Origin: an uncultured Alphaproteobacteria bacterium
GTDB lineage: Bacteria > Pseudomonadota > Alphaproteobacteria > Micropepsales > Micropepsaceae
DNA: 64,000 nt
Direction of reading: 5' to 3'
NCBI GenBank assembly: GCA_902826695.1
Contig: CADEFU010000002.1
Location: 1 to 64,000, forward strand
The notes under the pieces are model-generated. The model was not told the origin of the DNA, did not search any database, and saw nothing but the letters and a program-made list of their open reading frames with translations. How positions within the stretch are numbered: position 1 is the stretch's first letter; each line of letters opens with the position of its first letter. Position numbers and translations under genes: made by a program. Shown here in pieces: positions 18,654 through 27,036 of this stretch.

Positions 18654-19582
18654 GTGGGGCTGACGCTACAGGATCTCCTCGCCCGCTCTTTGGGATTGCG
18701 CTTAAGGTTTCAGCGACGCTCATCTTCATGCTGATGGCGGTGATTGCGCGCTCGTTCGGCGACACGTTTCCGGTGGGCGAGGTCGTGTTCTTTCGGGCGC
18801 TGTTTGCATTCGTGCCGATTGCCGTTGTGATGGCCTATTCGGGTATTGGTGTTTCGCAACTCTCCACGAAGGTGCCGTGGGCGCATGCGCGTCGCGCGAC
18901 CAGTGGGGTTTTGGCGATGTTCACGTATTTTGCGGCGTTGATGTATCTGCCGATCGCCGATGTCACGGCGATCAGCTTTACCTCGCCGTTGATCGTGGTG
19001 GTGCTGGCGGCGGTCTTTTTGGGCGAGGCCATCCGGCTCTACCGGTGGAGCGCGGTCGCCGTGGGGTTCTTGGGCGTTCTGATCATGGTTTCGCCCCATC
19101 TGGGCGAGGGGTTTTCGGGGGCATCGGCATCGATCGGGGTGATGCTGGCGGTCGCCAACGCACTCTTGGTCGCGTTCACGATGATCTTCATTCGTTTGAT
19201 GTCGGCGACGGAACCTGCGCTCGTGATCGCGTTCTATTTCCAAGCAGCATGCACATTTGTGAGCGCATGCACGCTACCCTTCGCTTGGGTGACGCCGTCT
19301 GGAATGGAGCTTGCGCTGCTGATCGCACTGGGGGTTCTCGGCGGGATCGGGCAGCTTTTGATGACGAACGCCTATCGGCACGCTGAGGCGTCCACGCTCG
19401 CCAATTTCGACTATGCGGCGATGATCTGGGCGATCTTGCTTGGGTGGCTGTTCTTCGGCGAGCTGCCGGCGCCGGCCATCTATCTCGGAGCTGCGGTCGT
19501 GATCGGGTCCGGGCTCTTCATCGTTTGGCGCGAGCGGCAGCTGGGTCTGAAGCGCGCCGATGACCCGGTGAGGCCGGTCTAG
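18650..19582 (+). CDS. EamA/DMT-superfamily transporter
   Basis: 310 residues with ten predicted membrane segments in two EamA repeats (first near 15-140, second near 155-295). The second shows LLMTNAYRHAEASTLANFDYAAMIW, written here as two adjoining stretches. Drug/metabolite transporters of this type export amino acids, nucleotides or small metabolites. The chosen start is GTG 18650, overlapping the corA stop; the longer upstream frame repeats corA sequence out of frame. The 3' end overlaps the convergent GNAT gene by 4 bp. Its position next to the KamA operon suggests, weakly, that it could export that product. Confidence 0.88.
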   Translation: MSGADATGSPRPLFGIALKVSATLIFMLMAVIARSFGDTFPVGEVVFFRALFAFVPIAVVMAYSGIGVSQLSTKVPWAHARRATSGVLAMFTYFAALMYLPIADVTAISFTSPLIVVVLAAVFLGEAIRLYRWSAVAVGFLGVLIMVSPHLGEGFSGASASIGVMLAVANALLVAFTMIFIRLMSATEPALVIAFYFQAACTFVSACTLPFAWVTPSGMELALLIALGVLGGIGQLLMTNAYRHAEASTLANFDYAAMIWAILLGWLFFGELPAPAIYLGAAVVIGSGLFIVWRERQLGLKRADDPVRPV

Positions 19583-20055
19583 AGCTTGCGGCCGAAGAGG
19601 GCCTTGCCGTCGCCATCGCTGTAGAAATCTACGAGCGTGCCCATGTGCTCGAAGCCCAGCGCTTCGTAGAGGGCGCGCGCGGCGCCGTAGTCGGTACGCG
19701 TCGACGTGTCGATGAACATATGCGTCGCGTCGAGCGCGCGCGCGGCGTTCACGGTTTCGGCGAGTAGGCGGCGGCCGAGGCCTTTGCCCTGCGCTTTGGG
19801 TGAAACCGCGATCCAGTAGAGGTCGTAGCGGTTGTCGGTGCCGTCGATCGGGCCAAAGCAGGTAAAGCCTTCGAGGCCGGACGGTCCGTCGGCGAAGAGG
19901 AAGTGGTAGCCGGCGCTCTGGCCACGCGCGATCGCGGTTTCGATGATTTCGACGGCCCAGCCGACTTCGGTGCCCGAGAAGACGCCGGTTGCGGTTACGA
20001 GTCCGCGGACGGCTTCGCCGTCGCTCGGCTGCGGCTTGGAACGAAAGCCGGTCAT
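19579..20055 (-). CDS. GNAT-family N-acetyltransferase
   Basis: 158 residues with the acetyl-CoA loop SPKAQGKGLGRRLL at about residue 85 and the C-terminal AARALYEALGFEHMG. It transfers an acetyl group from acetyl-CoA to an amine; the substrate is not evident from sequence. Its ATG (20055) overlaps the stop of the ATP-grasp gene (ATGA), so it is the last gene of the kamA operon. It is much shorter than the beta-lysine acetyltransferase AblB (around 270 residues), so it is not that enzyme in the usual form. Context suggests acetylation of a beta-lysine-containing product. Confidence 0.88.
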   Translation of the reverse strand: MTGFRSKPQPSDGEAVRGLVTATGVFSGTEVGWAVEIIETAIARGQSAGYHFLFADGPSGLEGFTCFGPIDGTDNRYDLYWIAVSPKAQGKGLGRRLLAETVNAARALDATHMFIDTSTRTDYGAARALYEALGFEHMGTLVDFYSDGDGKALFGRKL

Positions 20056-21038
20056 CCCGCCAGCATAGCGGCGTCTGTGATCAGGCGGATCGCCTCGTGC
20101 GGAGCGATTTGGGCGCGGCCAGCGGCGGCCATAAATCCAGCATCGAGGGAGAGGTCGGGATTTGCGTTGACGTCGATCACGAACGGATTGTTGGAATGGT
20201 CGATGCGGAAGTCCACGCGGGCCCAGCCGCGGAGGTCGAAGCCTTCCCAGACCTTCAGGCTGATGTCTTTCAGCTGCTTCAGAAGGTTGCGATCGGCGCC
20301 TGAGAACTCGCCGCGGCGAACGGTGTTTTGATACTCGAAGCTCTTCTCGTCCCACTTGGCCCGGTAATCGATGATCTTGTGCAGATCCGTTCCGTAGTTT
20401 TGGAACACGATCTCGGCGGAGGGGAGGACGCGCGGGCCATCGGGGGTTTCGACCAGCGAGACGTTGAATTCGCGCCCGTCGATGAACTCCTCGATGATCC
20501 ACTCGATCTTGTGCTCCTTCTGGAGCTCGTGGGCGCGGGCGATGGCGGCGTTCGTGCCTTGCACCACATTTGCCTGGCTGAGGCCGAAAGAGGCGTGCTC
20601 GTGTTGCGCCTTGACGATCCAGGTGCCGCCTTCGTTCGCGGGCAGCGTTTTTGGCGTGCCCCAGCGCGGGGTTGGGACCTTCAGGAGCGAGAGGATGTGT
20701 TTCGCCAGAACCTTGTCGTTTGAGAGCTCGATCGCGTGCGCGGGGCAGCCCGTGTAGGGGACCCGCAGTTCTTCGAGGTAAATCGGCGGTATGTGGATCA
20801 GGCGGCTGCTGCCCGACACGGATTCGACGAGGTTGAATACGCAGTCGGGCTTTTCTTCTTCGACCACGACCTTGAAGGCTTGGGGAAGGTATTCGAAGTA
20901 GCGGATCGTGTTCCTAAAGCCCAAGCGCTCATAGTGCTTGGCGACTTCGCGGGCGGTCGAAATCGTGGCGAGGTTGTCGTCGGGCTCGATCTCTTTGAGC
21001 TCGGGAATGAGAATCAGGACATGCGGCGCGTCGGTCAT
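20052..21038 (-). CDS. ATP-grasp ligase, D-Ala-D-Ala-ligase-like
   Basis: 328 residues. N-terminal domain with VFNLVESVSGSSRLIHIPP at about 87 and ELRVPYTGCPAHAIELSNDK near 110, then the ATP-grasp domain: WIVKAQHEHASFG, EWIIEEFIDGREFNVSL, and the Mg-binding end VDFRIDHSNNPFVIDVNANP. It should couple a carboxylate (through an acyl phosphate) to an amine, as in D-Ala-D-Ala ligase. The normal Ddl N-terminal motif is replaced by FNLVES, so peptidoglycan D-Ala is an unlikely substrate. It lies 45 bp after kamA and overlaps the GNAT gene by 4 nt. The joint logic suggests ligation of a beta-amino acid. Confidence 0.87.
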   Translation of the reverse strand: MTDAPHVLILIPELKEIEPDDNLATISTAREVAKHYERLGFRNTIRYFEYLPQAFKVVVEEEKPDCVFNLVESVSGSSRLIHIPPIYLEELRVPYTGCPAHAIELSNDKVLAKHILSLLKVPTPRWGTPKTLPANEGGTWIVKAQHEHASFGLSQANVVQGTNAAIARAHELQKEHKIEWIIEEFIDGREFNVSLVETPDGPRVLPSAEIVFQNYGTDLHKIIDYRAKWDEKSFEYQNTVRRGEFSGADRNLLKQLKDISLKVWEGFDLRGWARVDFRIDHSNNPFVIDVNANPDLSLDAGFMAAAGRAQIAPHEAIRLITDAAMLAG

Positions 21039-21083
21039 CCGGCCTCAAACTGATGCGCCATCGCAAGGGGCAGGGGCCGCTGC

Positions 21084-22460
21084 TTACTCAGCAGCGGCAA
21101 CCCGCGTGACCTTGTTGCGGCCGAGCGTGCCGCCCGGATCCGGATAGCGGAAGATTTTGCCTTCAAAGTTTCGAAGCAGCAGGTCGTCGCCATTCCGGCC
21201 CGCGACTGCGTCTGGGGCTAGAAGGATTTTCCCGCCGCCGCCCGGAGCGTCTACCACGAACATCGGGCAGGCATAACCCGTCGTGTGACCACGGAGCGAT
21301 TGGATGATCTCAAGGCCCTTGTGCACTGGGGTGCGGAAGTGGCCGGAGCCCTTAATCGGATCACATTGATAGAGGTAGTAAGGCTTGATCCGCATGGTGA
21401 GCAGGCCGTGCATCAGCTCTCGCATCACCATCGCGTCGTCGTTGATGTCCTTGAGGAGCACCGTCTGCGATCCCAAGGGGATGCCGGCGTCGGCGAGGCG
21501 AGCGGCCGCTTCGCGCGTTTCCGGCGTGATCTCGGTCGGGTGCGTGTAGTGCACGCTCATCCACAGGGGGTGGTGCTTCTTCAGCATCTTCACCAAGTCC
21601 CGCGTGATGCGCATCGGCAGCACGGCCGGGATCTTGGTCCCGATGCGAATGAACTCGATGTGCTTGATCTTGCGCAGACGCGTCAGCAGCCAATCGAGCT
21701 TGTCGTCGCCGATCGAGAGCGGGTCGCCGCCAGAGAGAAGGACGTCGCGAACCTCAGTATGGGCTTCTAGGTACTGGAGCGCCTTTTCCCACTGAGAGGT
21801 CGAGAAATTGTACTCGCCGCCCGGATTTCCGACCATTCTGGAGCGCGTGCAATAGCGGCAGTAGGTCGAACAGAAGCCGGTCGTGAGGAACAAAACGCGA
21901 TCGGGGTAGCGGTGAACCAGGCCTGGGGCCACGGTGTCGTGGTCTTCTCCCAAGGGGTCGTCTTCTTCCCCTGGCAAACGCACGTATTCATCGTTGACCA
22001 TGATGTGCGTGCGGCGGAGCGGTTCCGACGCATCGGCATGGGCCATCAGGCTTGCGTAATAAGGTGTGATGCCGACCGGCAGCGAGCCTTTATGGCGCAA
22101 AGCCGCGGATCTTTCGTCCTTTGAAAGGTCGAACATCCGCTCAAGCTGCTCGAGCGTGCGGATGCGGCTGCGCGCTTGCCAGCGCCAGTCGTTCCAATCG
22201 TCCGGCGTCGTGCCCGGGAAATTCTTTTTGTAGAACTCGCGCGCCTGAGCGGAAACGGGAAAGCGGTTCGCTTTACGTGCCGATTGACCGGGGTCGGTCG
22301 GGGCGGAGGGAGAGGAAGTGGCGACGGGTGGGAAGAGAAGCGAAGTCTGAAAGCCGACCTGGGCGTCGGCGACCGGACTTCGTTCAACCACCTTACGCTT
22401 GGACGGCGGCCTCAAATGCGCGGCCGTGTTCGCGCCCTTCACAAAGGTATGGACAGTCAT
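21084..22460 (-). CDS. KamA-family radical SAM aminomutase, lysine 2,3-aminomutase type
   Basis: 458 residues: an unusual polar 90-residue N-terminal extension, then a complete lysine 2,3-aminomutase. The radical SAM cluster motif is C197-x3-C201-x2-C204. D367 (YLYQCDPIKGSGHF) and D404 (FVVDAPGGGGK) match the two aspartates that hold the lysine side chain in the clostridial enzyme; glutamate aminomutases have Lys and Asn there. K411 is the PLP lysine. EpmB-type paralogues are shorter, near 340 residues. Predicted reaction: L-lysine to beta-lysine, using SAM, PLP and a 4Fe-4S cluster; O2-sensitive. It heads the operon with the ATP-grasp and GNAT genes. Confidence 0.9.
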   Translation of the reverse strand: MTVHTFVKGANTAAHLRPPSKRKVVERSPVADAQVGFQTSLLFPPVATSSPSAPTDPGQSARKANRFPVSAQAREFYKKNFPGTTPDDWNDWRWQARSRIRTLEQLERMFDLSKDERSAALRHKGSLPVGITPYYASLMAHADASEPLRRTHIMVNDEYVRLPGEEDDPLGEDHDTVAPGLVHRYPDRVLFLTTGFCSTYCRYCTRSRMVGNPGGEYNFSTSQWEKALQYLEAHTEVRDVLLSGGDPLSIGDDKLDWLLTRLRKIKHIEFIRIGTKIPAVLPMRITRDLVKMLKKHHPLWMSVHYTHPTEITPETREAAARLADAGIPLGSQTVLLKDINDDAMVMRELMHGLLTMRIKPYYLYQCDPIKGSGHFRTPVHKGLEIIQSLRGHTTGYACPMFVVDAPGGGGKILLAPDAVAGRNGDDLLLRNFEGKIFRYPDPGGTLGRNKVTRVAAAE

Positions 22461-22870
22461 CGGTAGCTCTTAAGCCCCTCAGAGTTGCTCGACTGCATTC
22501 CCCAACCAAGCGCGCAGCCTGCGCTTTCCCATCCTTTTCGAATCATGCAGCACGATTCGCCGATCGTCAAATAGATCGGGCGAGTAAAGATTGGATTAGC
22601 GATGGTCGTTTGAGTCGTTGAGCGTGTATTCGAGGTGCGTGTTTGTGAAGTAATCGCATATTGACAGGCACAACGAGAATCTAATCGCGCAATTCTTCTC
22701 TAGGCGAATGCCCGTAATCGCACGACCAAGCGAAATGTCACTCGCCTCCGATACTATTTTTACTCAACGCGAGAGCGATCGACTGCCGCCGCTTTGCGTT
22801 AAGCATTTGCGATGTTGATGTGAACAGTGCGCATGCATGCGACACGCACAAAACGATGATTTGAGTCGAA
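22461..22870. other. 410-bp AT-richer intergenic region upstream of kamA
   Basis: No convincing gene. The stretch is visibly richer in A and T than its surroundings. It must hold the kamA promoter, read leftward. It includes a TCGCC-GATC / GATC-GGGCGA near-inverted repeat (about 22557-22583, one extra base). A TTGACA at 22661 is on the wrong strand for kamA and has no good -10 partner. I find no RNA family I can name. Confidence 0.5.
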
Positions 22871-24388
22871 TCAGCGATCGTCCGTAGACGGACGATCAAA
22901 AAAAGTTGGAAAAAGAGTCTGATCGACGGGTCCTTTGAGCGCGAAGAGGAAAAAAATGCGCTTCCGTTTCGAATCAAGACGCGTTTCAAGCGTCGCGATG
23001 CGCGATGACGATGCGAATGCACGCGTGATGGCGCTCACATCCTCTCTTCGCGTGACGAAAAGTACGTTTGAGGTCTCGTCGGCGCGCAGTCGATGCGAAA
23101 TCTCGTACTGATTTGTCGCAGTTTCGCGCGGCCACATGCGTAACGGCAGCTTTCTTGCACGCGTGTAATAGAAGAGCGAGGCCATGTCCTCGCGATCGTC
23201 GCTCATGATCACGTCGAACGAGCCCGATGAAGCGACGGAGACGATCGTGCGCCCCGCCTCTTCCCATCCACGCAAGCGCTTCACGGAGTTTTCTTGGCCG
23301 ATTGCACTCACTAATGCTGGCGACATCGCGAGCGCGCCGAGCAAGAGTGCGATGGCGAGGTTCAAACAGGCGTTCGCTTTCAACGCAAATGTGTTGCTTC
23401 TGCGCACCGCCCAGGCACAAACAAGTATCGTTAGTGCAACGAATGCAGGCGCAGCCCAGTTCGCGTGAGCGCGCGAGATGAACGCCTGCACGGTAACGAT
23501 CGCGAAGATCGGAAGCGAAAGCGCAAGCAGCAGCGTGTCGGCGCTGTCATGGCGGGGGTCACGCCAGTTCTTGATTAGGCCCCATGCGAGCAGCGCGCCC
23601 GCGACGGGACCTGCGATGGCGAACTGAGCTCCGACAAACTCAAACGCTTTGCCAATGTTGAAGAGCTTGGCGGTGTTCCAGTTCGCATTCGCTGCCGTGT
23701 GTCCGACGGTTGCGAACTCGTTAAGCGCGTTCCAGATCACGTTCGGCGCAAACACTGTCAAGGCTGCCAGGGCTGCGATCGCACCGAGGCGGCTGAACAG
23801 GAGCGAGCGTCCTGCTGCTGTGGGAAGAAGTGCGAGGCCAACGCCGAGCGCGAAGTAAAGCATCGCATATTTCGACAAGAGGCCGAGACCAATCGCGACG
23901 CCGAAGACGATCGCCCACTTCGTGCCCGGTTGCTTGCGAAGTTCGGCGAGCGCCCAGAGTGCCAGGGTCCAGAACATTAAGAGCGGCACGTCGGTCGTTA
24001 TGAGGAGCGATGAGAAGCTCGTGCCGGGCATGAGTGCGTAAGCCGCGGCAGACCAGAGCCCCACGCGTTCGTCGTAGAGCGTTCTGCCCGCGAAGAAGAC
24101 AAGGAAGGCGGTGATGGCGTGGAAGAGCGGGGCAGCCAGGCGGACACAGGCTTCGCCGTCGCCGCAGACGCCGGTCGTCGCTCCGATGATCCAGGCGATC
24201 ATCGGAGGTTTCGAGAAGTAACCGAAGGCGAGGTCGCGGCTCCACGACCAGTACTGCGCCTCATCGGGGCCGAGGTTGAGCGGGGTCACGGCCAGCGTGA
24301 CGAGACGGAAGATCGTGATGGCGGCGACGAGCGTCGCCAGCCACGCCAGAGGGGGAAGCTTGCCGATCCGCTGGCTTAGCGACGTCAC
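22871..24388 (-). CDS. GT-C glycosyltransferase, ArnT/PMT-like
   Basis: 505 residues with about eleven membrane helices. The first periplasmic loop carries LGPDEAQYWSWSRDLAFGYF, where the Asp-Glu pair is the catalytic signature of ArnT/PMT2 (GT39/83-like) enzymes that move sugars from a polyprenyl-phosphate donor to lipid A, protein or glycan. A roughly 100-residue soluble C-terminal part follows the last helix. Its start overlaps the end of the next GT-C gene by 4 nt (24385-24388), so the two are co-translated. The sugar and the acceptor are not determined. Confidence 0.87.
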   Translation of the reverse strand: MTSLSQRIGKLPPLAWLATLVAAITIFRLVTLAVTPLNLGPDEAQYWSWSRDLAFGYFSKPPMIAWIIGATTGVCGDGEACVRLAAPLFHAITAFLVFFAGRTLYDERVGLWSAAAYALMPGTSFSSLLITTDVPLLMFWTLALWALAELRKQPGTKWAIVFGVAIGLGLLSKYAMLYFALGVGLALLPTAAGRSLLFSRLGAIAALAALTVFAPNVIWNALNEFATVGHTAANANWNTAKLFNIGKAFEFVGAQFAIAGPVAGALLAWGLIKNWRDPRHDSADTLLLALSLPIFAIVTVQAFISRAHANWAAPAFVALTILVCAWAVRRSNTFALKANACLNLAIALLLGALAMSPALVSAIGQENSVKRLRGWEEAGRTIVSVASSGSFDVIMSDDREDMASLFYYTRARKLPLRMWPRETATNQYEISHRLRADETSNVLFVTRREDVSAITRAFASSSRIATLETRLDSKRKRIFFLFALKGPVDQTLFPTFFDRPSTDDR

Positions 24389-26088
24389 GGGCCCGTTTTG
24401 CGCAAGCGATAAAGCGTCAGCGTGAGGTAGTCGCCGCGTGAGTAGTTCATGCCTTTGACCTGACCCAAGGCTTCGGCGGTGACGTTCAGCTTCTTGAGCG
24501 ATTCCTGGAACTCGGGCAGCAGGCGATCCTCGACCAGGGCGCGGGCGTCGGGGTGCTTGGTCATGAAGTCGGCGGCGGCAGCGCCAGTCGGCGACAACGT
24601 GATCTCGGTGCCGGCTTGGAAGACCATCGAGGGTTCGTTGAAGCCTGCAACGGTTGTGTTCTCGGGCGTCCCACGCGACTGGGCGATCAGGTCGGAAGCC
24701 TTCGTGCTCAACATCAGCTGGTCGAGGCGTGGCATCACGGCCGCGAAGGTGATCGCGGCGAAGAGCGCGCCGGTGGCGACGGCCGCGGCTGTGGCGTTTT
24801 CACCCTCGCCACGCAGAAGGAAGAGGACGGCCAATCCTGCGGCGCCAAGAATAGGCAGGCCGAGGATGGTCAAGAAGATGCCGCCACCGGTGCCGAAAGC
24901 GCCCGGCACGTAGAACAATGCGGCGCCCGCGAGTGCGAGCGTCATCATGAGCCACGCCACGGCGGCAAGCTTTACCGGCGTGTTGTCGAGGAAGCTGCGG
25001 CTTTCACGCACGCCCGCCATAACGGCGGCGCCACACATGATCGCTAGCGCAGGATAGATAGGCAGAGGGTAGTGCGGCAATTTTGTCGGCGCGAGTTCCA
25101 AGATGATCCAGGCGGGAACGATCCACGCGAGCAAGAAGCGGACGGAGCCTTCGCGGATGCGGGCCATGGCGTAGAGAACGCCGGGGGCTGCGAATAGCCA
25201 CGCCGGCCAGAAGCCGACAAGAAGCGAGACCAAGTAGTAACCCGGCGGACCCCAGTGGGTCTCTTGCGTGCTTAGCGCTTTGCCCAAGAAGTCTTGGCCG
25301 AGCGACTCCTGAAAATAAGCACCCTTGGTCACCAGACCGATCGCGACGAGCCAGGGGACGTTGATCAAGACAATGATGCCGAGCGCAAACATCGGCCGCA
25401 TGGTCGAAACCCAGCCCCAACGCTTTTCCCAGAACGAGAGGGCTATGACCGTGAGACCCACGAAGAACAGGATCATCGGACCTTTGACTAGGATGCCGAT
25501 CCCGAGTGCGAGGCCCAAGAGTGCCGAATAGCGGACCATCGGTTGGGGGGCGCCTTGGCGGGCGGCGATAAAGAAGTGGGCGACGAGGAGTTGGGCGCCG
25601 GTCACGCAAGCGAGGAGAACCGCGTCGGTCTTGGCGATGTGGCTCTCACCGATCACAAGCAACGATGAGGCGAGCAGTCCCGCGCCTATCATCGCGGTTT
25701 CGTCGTCAAACAACCTTCGGCCTAAGCCAAAGGCAAAGAGTACGGCGAGGATACCCCCCAAAACCGAAGGGATTCGATAGGCCCAGACCGAGTTGTGCGG
25801 CGAGGCCGTCATCCAGCCCGCTGTAATCGCCTGCATCCAATAGATGCCGATCGGCTTTTTGTTGCGCGCGTCCTTCTGGTAGCGGATTTCAATGAAGTCG
25901 CCGGTCTCGATCATCTGCTTCGTGGCTTGCGTGAAGCGGGACTCGTCGCGGTCGAGCGGCGGGATCGTCGCGATGCCGGGCACGAACATCAATAGACAGA
26001 GCACCACCAGGACGGCGCGCGGGTGAGCGAGCGCGAGCGACCAGAGGCTCGACGAATCATACGAAGCAGCGGAGCGGCGTGTGGACAT
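24385..26088 (-). CDS. GT-C glycosyltransferase, ArnT/Rgt-like
   Basis: 567 residues from ATG 26088. PPLDRDESRFTQATKQM at about residue 47 is the catalytic-loop signature, and KKPIGIYWMQ follows as in polyprenyl-phosphate-sugar:lipid A transferases. About twelve membrane helices lie before a C-terminal soluble portion. A longer frame with a TTG start adds 21 residues and is less likely. Together with the GT2 gene (26298), which can make the polyprenyl-phosphate donor, and an LpxB-N-domain protein, it forms an envelope glycosylation set similar in logic to rhizobial galacturonosyl transfer to LPS. That parallel is inferred. Confidence 0.86.
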   Translation of the reverse strand: MSTRRSAASYDSSSLWSLALAHPRAVLVVLCLLMFVPGIATIPPLDRDESRFTQATKQMIETGDFIEIRYQKDARNKKPIGIYWMQAITAGWMTASPHNSVWAYRIPSVLGGILAVLFAFGLGRRLFDDETAMIGAGLLASSLLVIGESHIAKTDAVLLACVTGAQLLVAHFFIAARQGAPQPMVRYSALLGLALGIGILVKGPMILFFVGLTVIALSFWEKRWGWVSTMRPMFALGIIVLINVPWLVAIGLVTKGAYFQESLGQDFLGKALSTQETHWGPPGYYLVSLLVGFWPAWLFAAPGVLYAMARIREGSVRFLLAWIVPAWIILELAPTKLPHYPLPIYPALAIMCGAAVMAGVRESRSFLDNTPVKLAAVAWLMMTLALAGAALFYVPGAFGTGGGIFLTILGLPILGAAGLAVLFLLRGEGENATAAAVATGALFAAITFAAVMPRLDQLMLSTKASDLIAQSRGTPENTTVAGFNEPSMVFQAGTEITLSPTGAAAADFMTKHPDARALVEDRLLPEFQESLKKLNVTAEALGQVKGMNYSRGDYLTLTLYRLRKTGP

Positions 26089-26297
26089 GGAAGGGGTTAA
26101 CCACTGATGGGGCGCACGAGGCAATCTTTGAATGAACCGAGCCTGCGACAAAGGTACCTTGGTGCGTCTTCCCTGTCATCATGGCCATGGGTCGGAAACG
26201 GACTTTGAAGGGCCCTTCCCGGGGGCGGGGCGGCACTTGTATAAGCCCCGCCACATCTTAAGGAGTTTAGCGGCGTGGCCGGTGCGTGGAGTGTTGC

Positions 26298-27035
26298 ATG
26301 ACGACGGCGCCCGAATTGTCGGTCGTCGTGCCGGTAATGAACGAGGTCGAGAACGCAGTTCCGCTGCTGAACGAGATCTGTGCTGCCTTGCGCGGCAAGG
26401 TTTCGTTCGAGGTCATCTTCGTCGACGACGCCAGTAAAGACGACACCGTCGGGTCGCTCAAAGCGGCGCAGCGCGAGTCGCCGGAGCTGCGCGTGCTGAA
26501 GCACGCGAAGAACTCGGGGCAGAGCCGGGCCGTGCGGTCTGGCGTTTTGGCCGCGCGGGGCCGGTTGATCGCGACGTTGGATGGCGACGGGCAGAACGAT
26601 CCTGCCGACATTCCGAGCTTGCTCGACGCATGGCGCGCGGCTGAGGCGGGTAGTCCGCCGCTTGGGCTCGTCGCGGGGCAGCGGCGCAAGCGGCAGGACA
26701 ATTTCATGAAGCGGATGGCTTCGCGCGTCGGCAACGGCGTGCGCCAATGGCTGCTTCAGGACAACACGCGCGACACAGGCTGCGGGCTCAAAGTGTTTTC
26801 GCGCGAAGCGTTCCTGCGGCTTCCTTATTTCGATCACATCCACCGGTTCATGCCGGCCTTAATGCTGCGGGAGGGGTTTCGTATCGCGCATGTGGACGTC
26901 AATCACCGGCCGCGCGAGCATGGGGTGTCGAAGTACGGCACCCTTGATCGGTTGATGGTGTCGCTGTCCGACTTGCGCGGCGTCAGGTGGTTGCGCCGGC
27001 GTTCACGCCAGCCCGAGCGGGTGGATGAGGTCTGA
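26298..27035 (+). CDS. GT2 glycosyltransferase, dolichol/polyprenyl-phosphate sugar synthase-like
   Basis: 245 residues, soluble GT-A fold: ELSVVVPVMNEVENAVPLL at the start, FVDDASKDDT near 45, TLDGDGQNDP near 96 (DXD-type), and the family end HRPREHGVSKYG. No C-terminal membrane helices, as in DPM1-type enzymes. It should transfer a sugar from a nucleotide donor to a polyprenyl phosphate on the cytosolic face. The upstream leader holds a strong GC stem (GGGGCGG...CCGCCCC type, about 26228-26262), but I cannot name it. The next gene overlaps or abuts it. Confidence 0.9.
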   Translation: MTTAPELSVVVPVMNEVENAVPLLNEICAALRGKVSFEVIFVDDASKDDTVGSLKAAQRESPELRVLKHAKNSGQSRAVRSGVLAARGRLIATLDGDGQNDPADIPSLLDAWRAAEAGSPPLGLVAGQRRKRQDNFMKRMASRVGNGVRQWLLQDNTRDTGCGLKVFSREAFLRLPYFDHIHRFMPALMLREGFRIAHVDVNHRPREHGVSKYGTLDRLMVSLSDLRGVRWLRRRSRQPERVDEV

Positions 27036-27036
27036 G

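Noticed and set aside
19579-20055. AblB beta-lysine acetyltransferase as identity of the GNAT
   Set aside because: At 158 residues it is much too short for AblB, and the intervening ATP-grasp ligase does not fit the two-gene abl system.
20052-21038. Peptidoglycan D-alanine-D-alanine ligase
   Set aside because: The N-terminal substrate signature differs and the gene sits with kamA rather than in a mur/ddl cluster.
21084-22460. EpmB (EF-P beta-lysylation) as identity of the KamA protein
   Set aside because: The protein is about 100 residues longer, retains the full aminomutase C-terminus, and has no EF-P or EpmA gene beside it.
22875-22896. Perfect inverted repeat GATCGTCCGT/ACGGACGATC
   Set aside because: It lies in the last codons of the GT-C gene and no T-run follows on either useful strand; probably coincidence.
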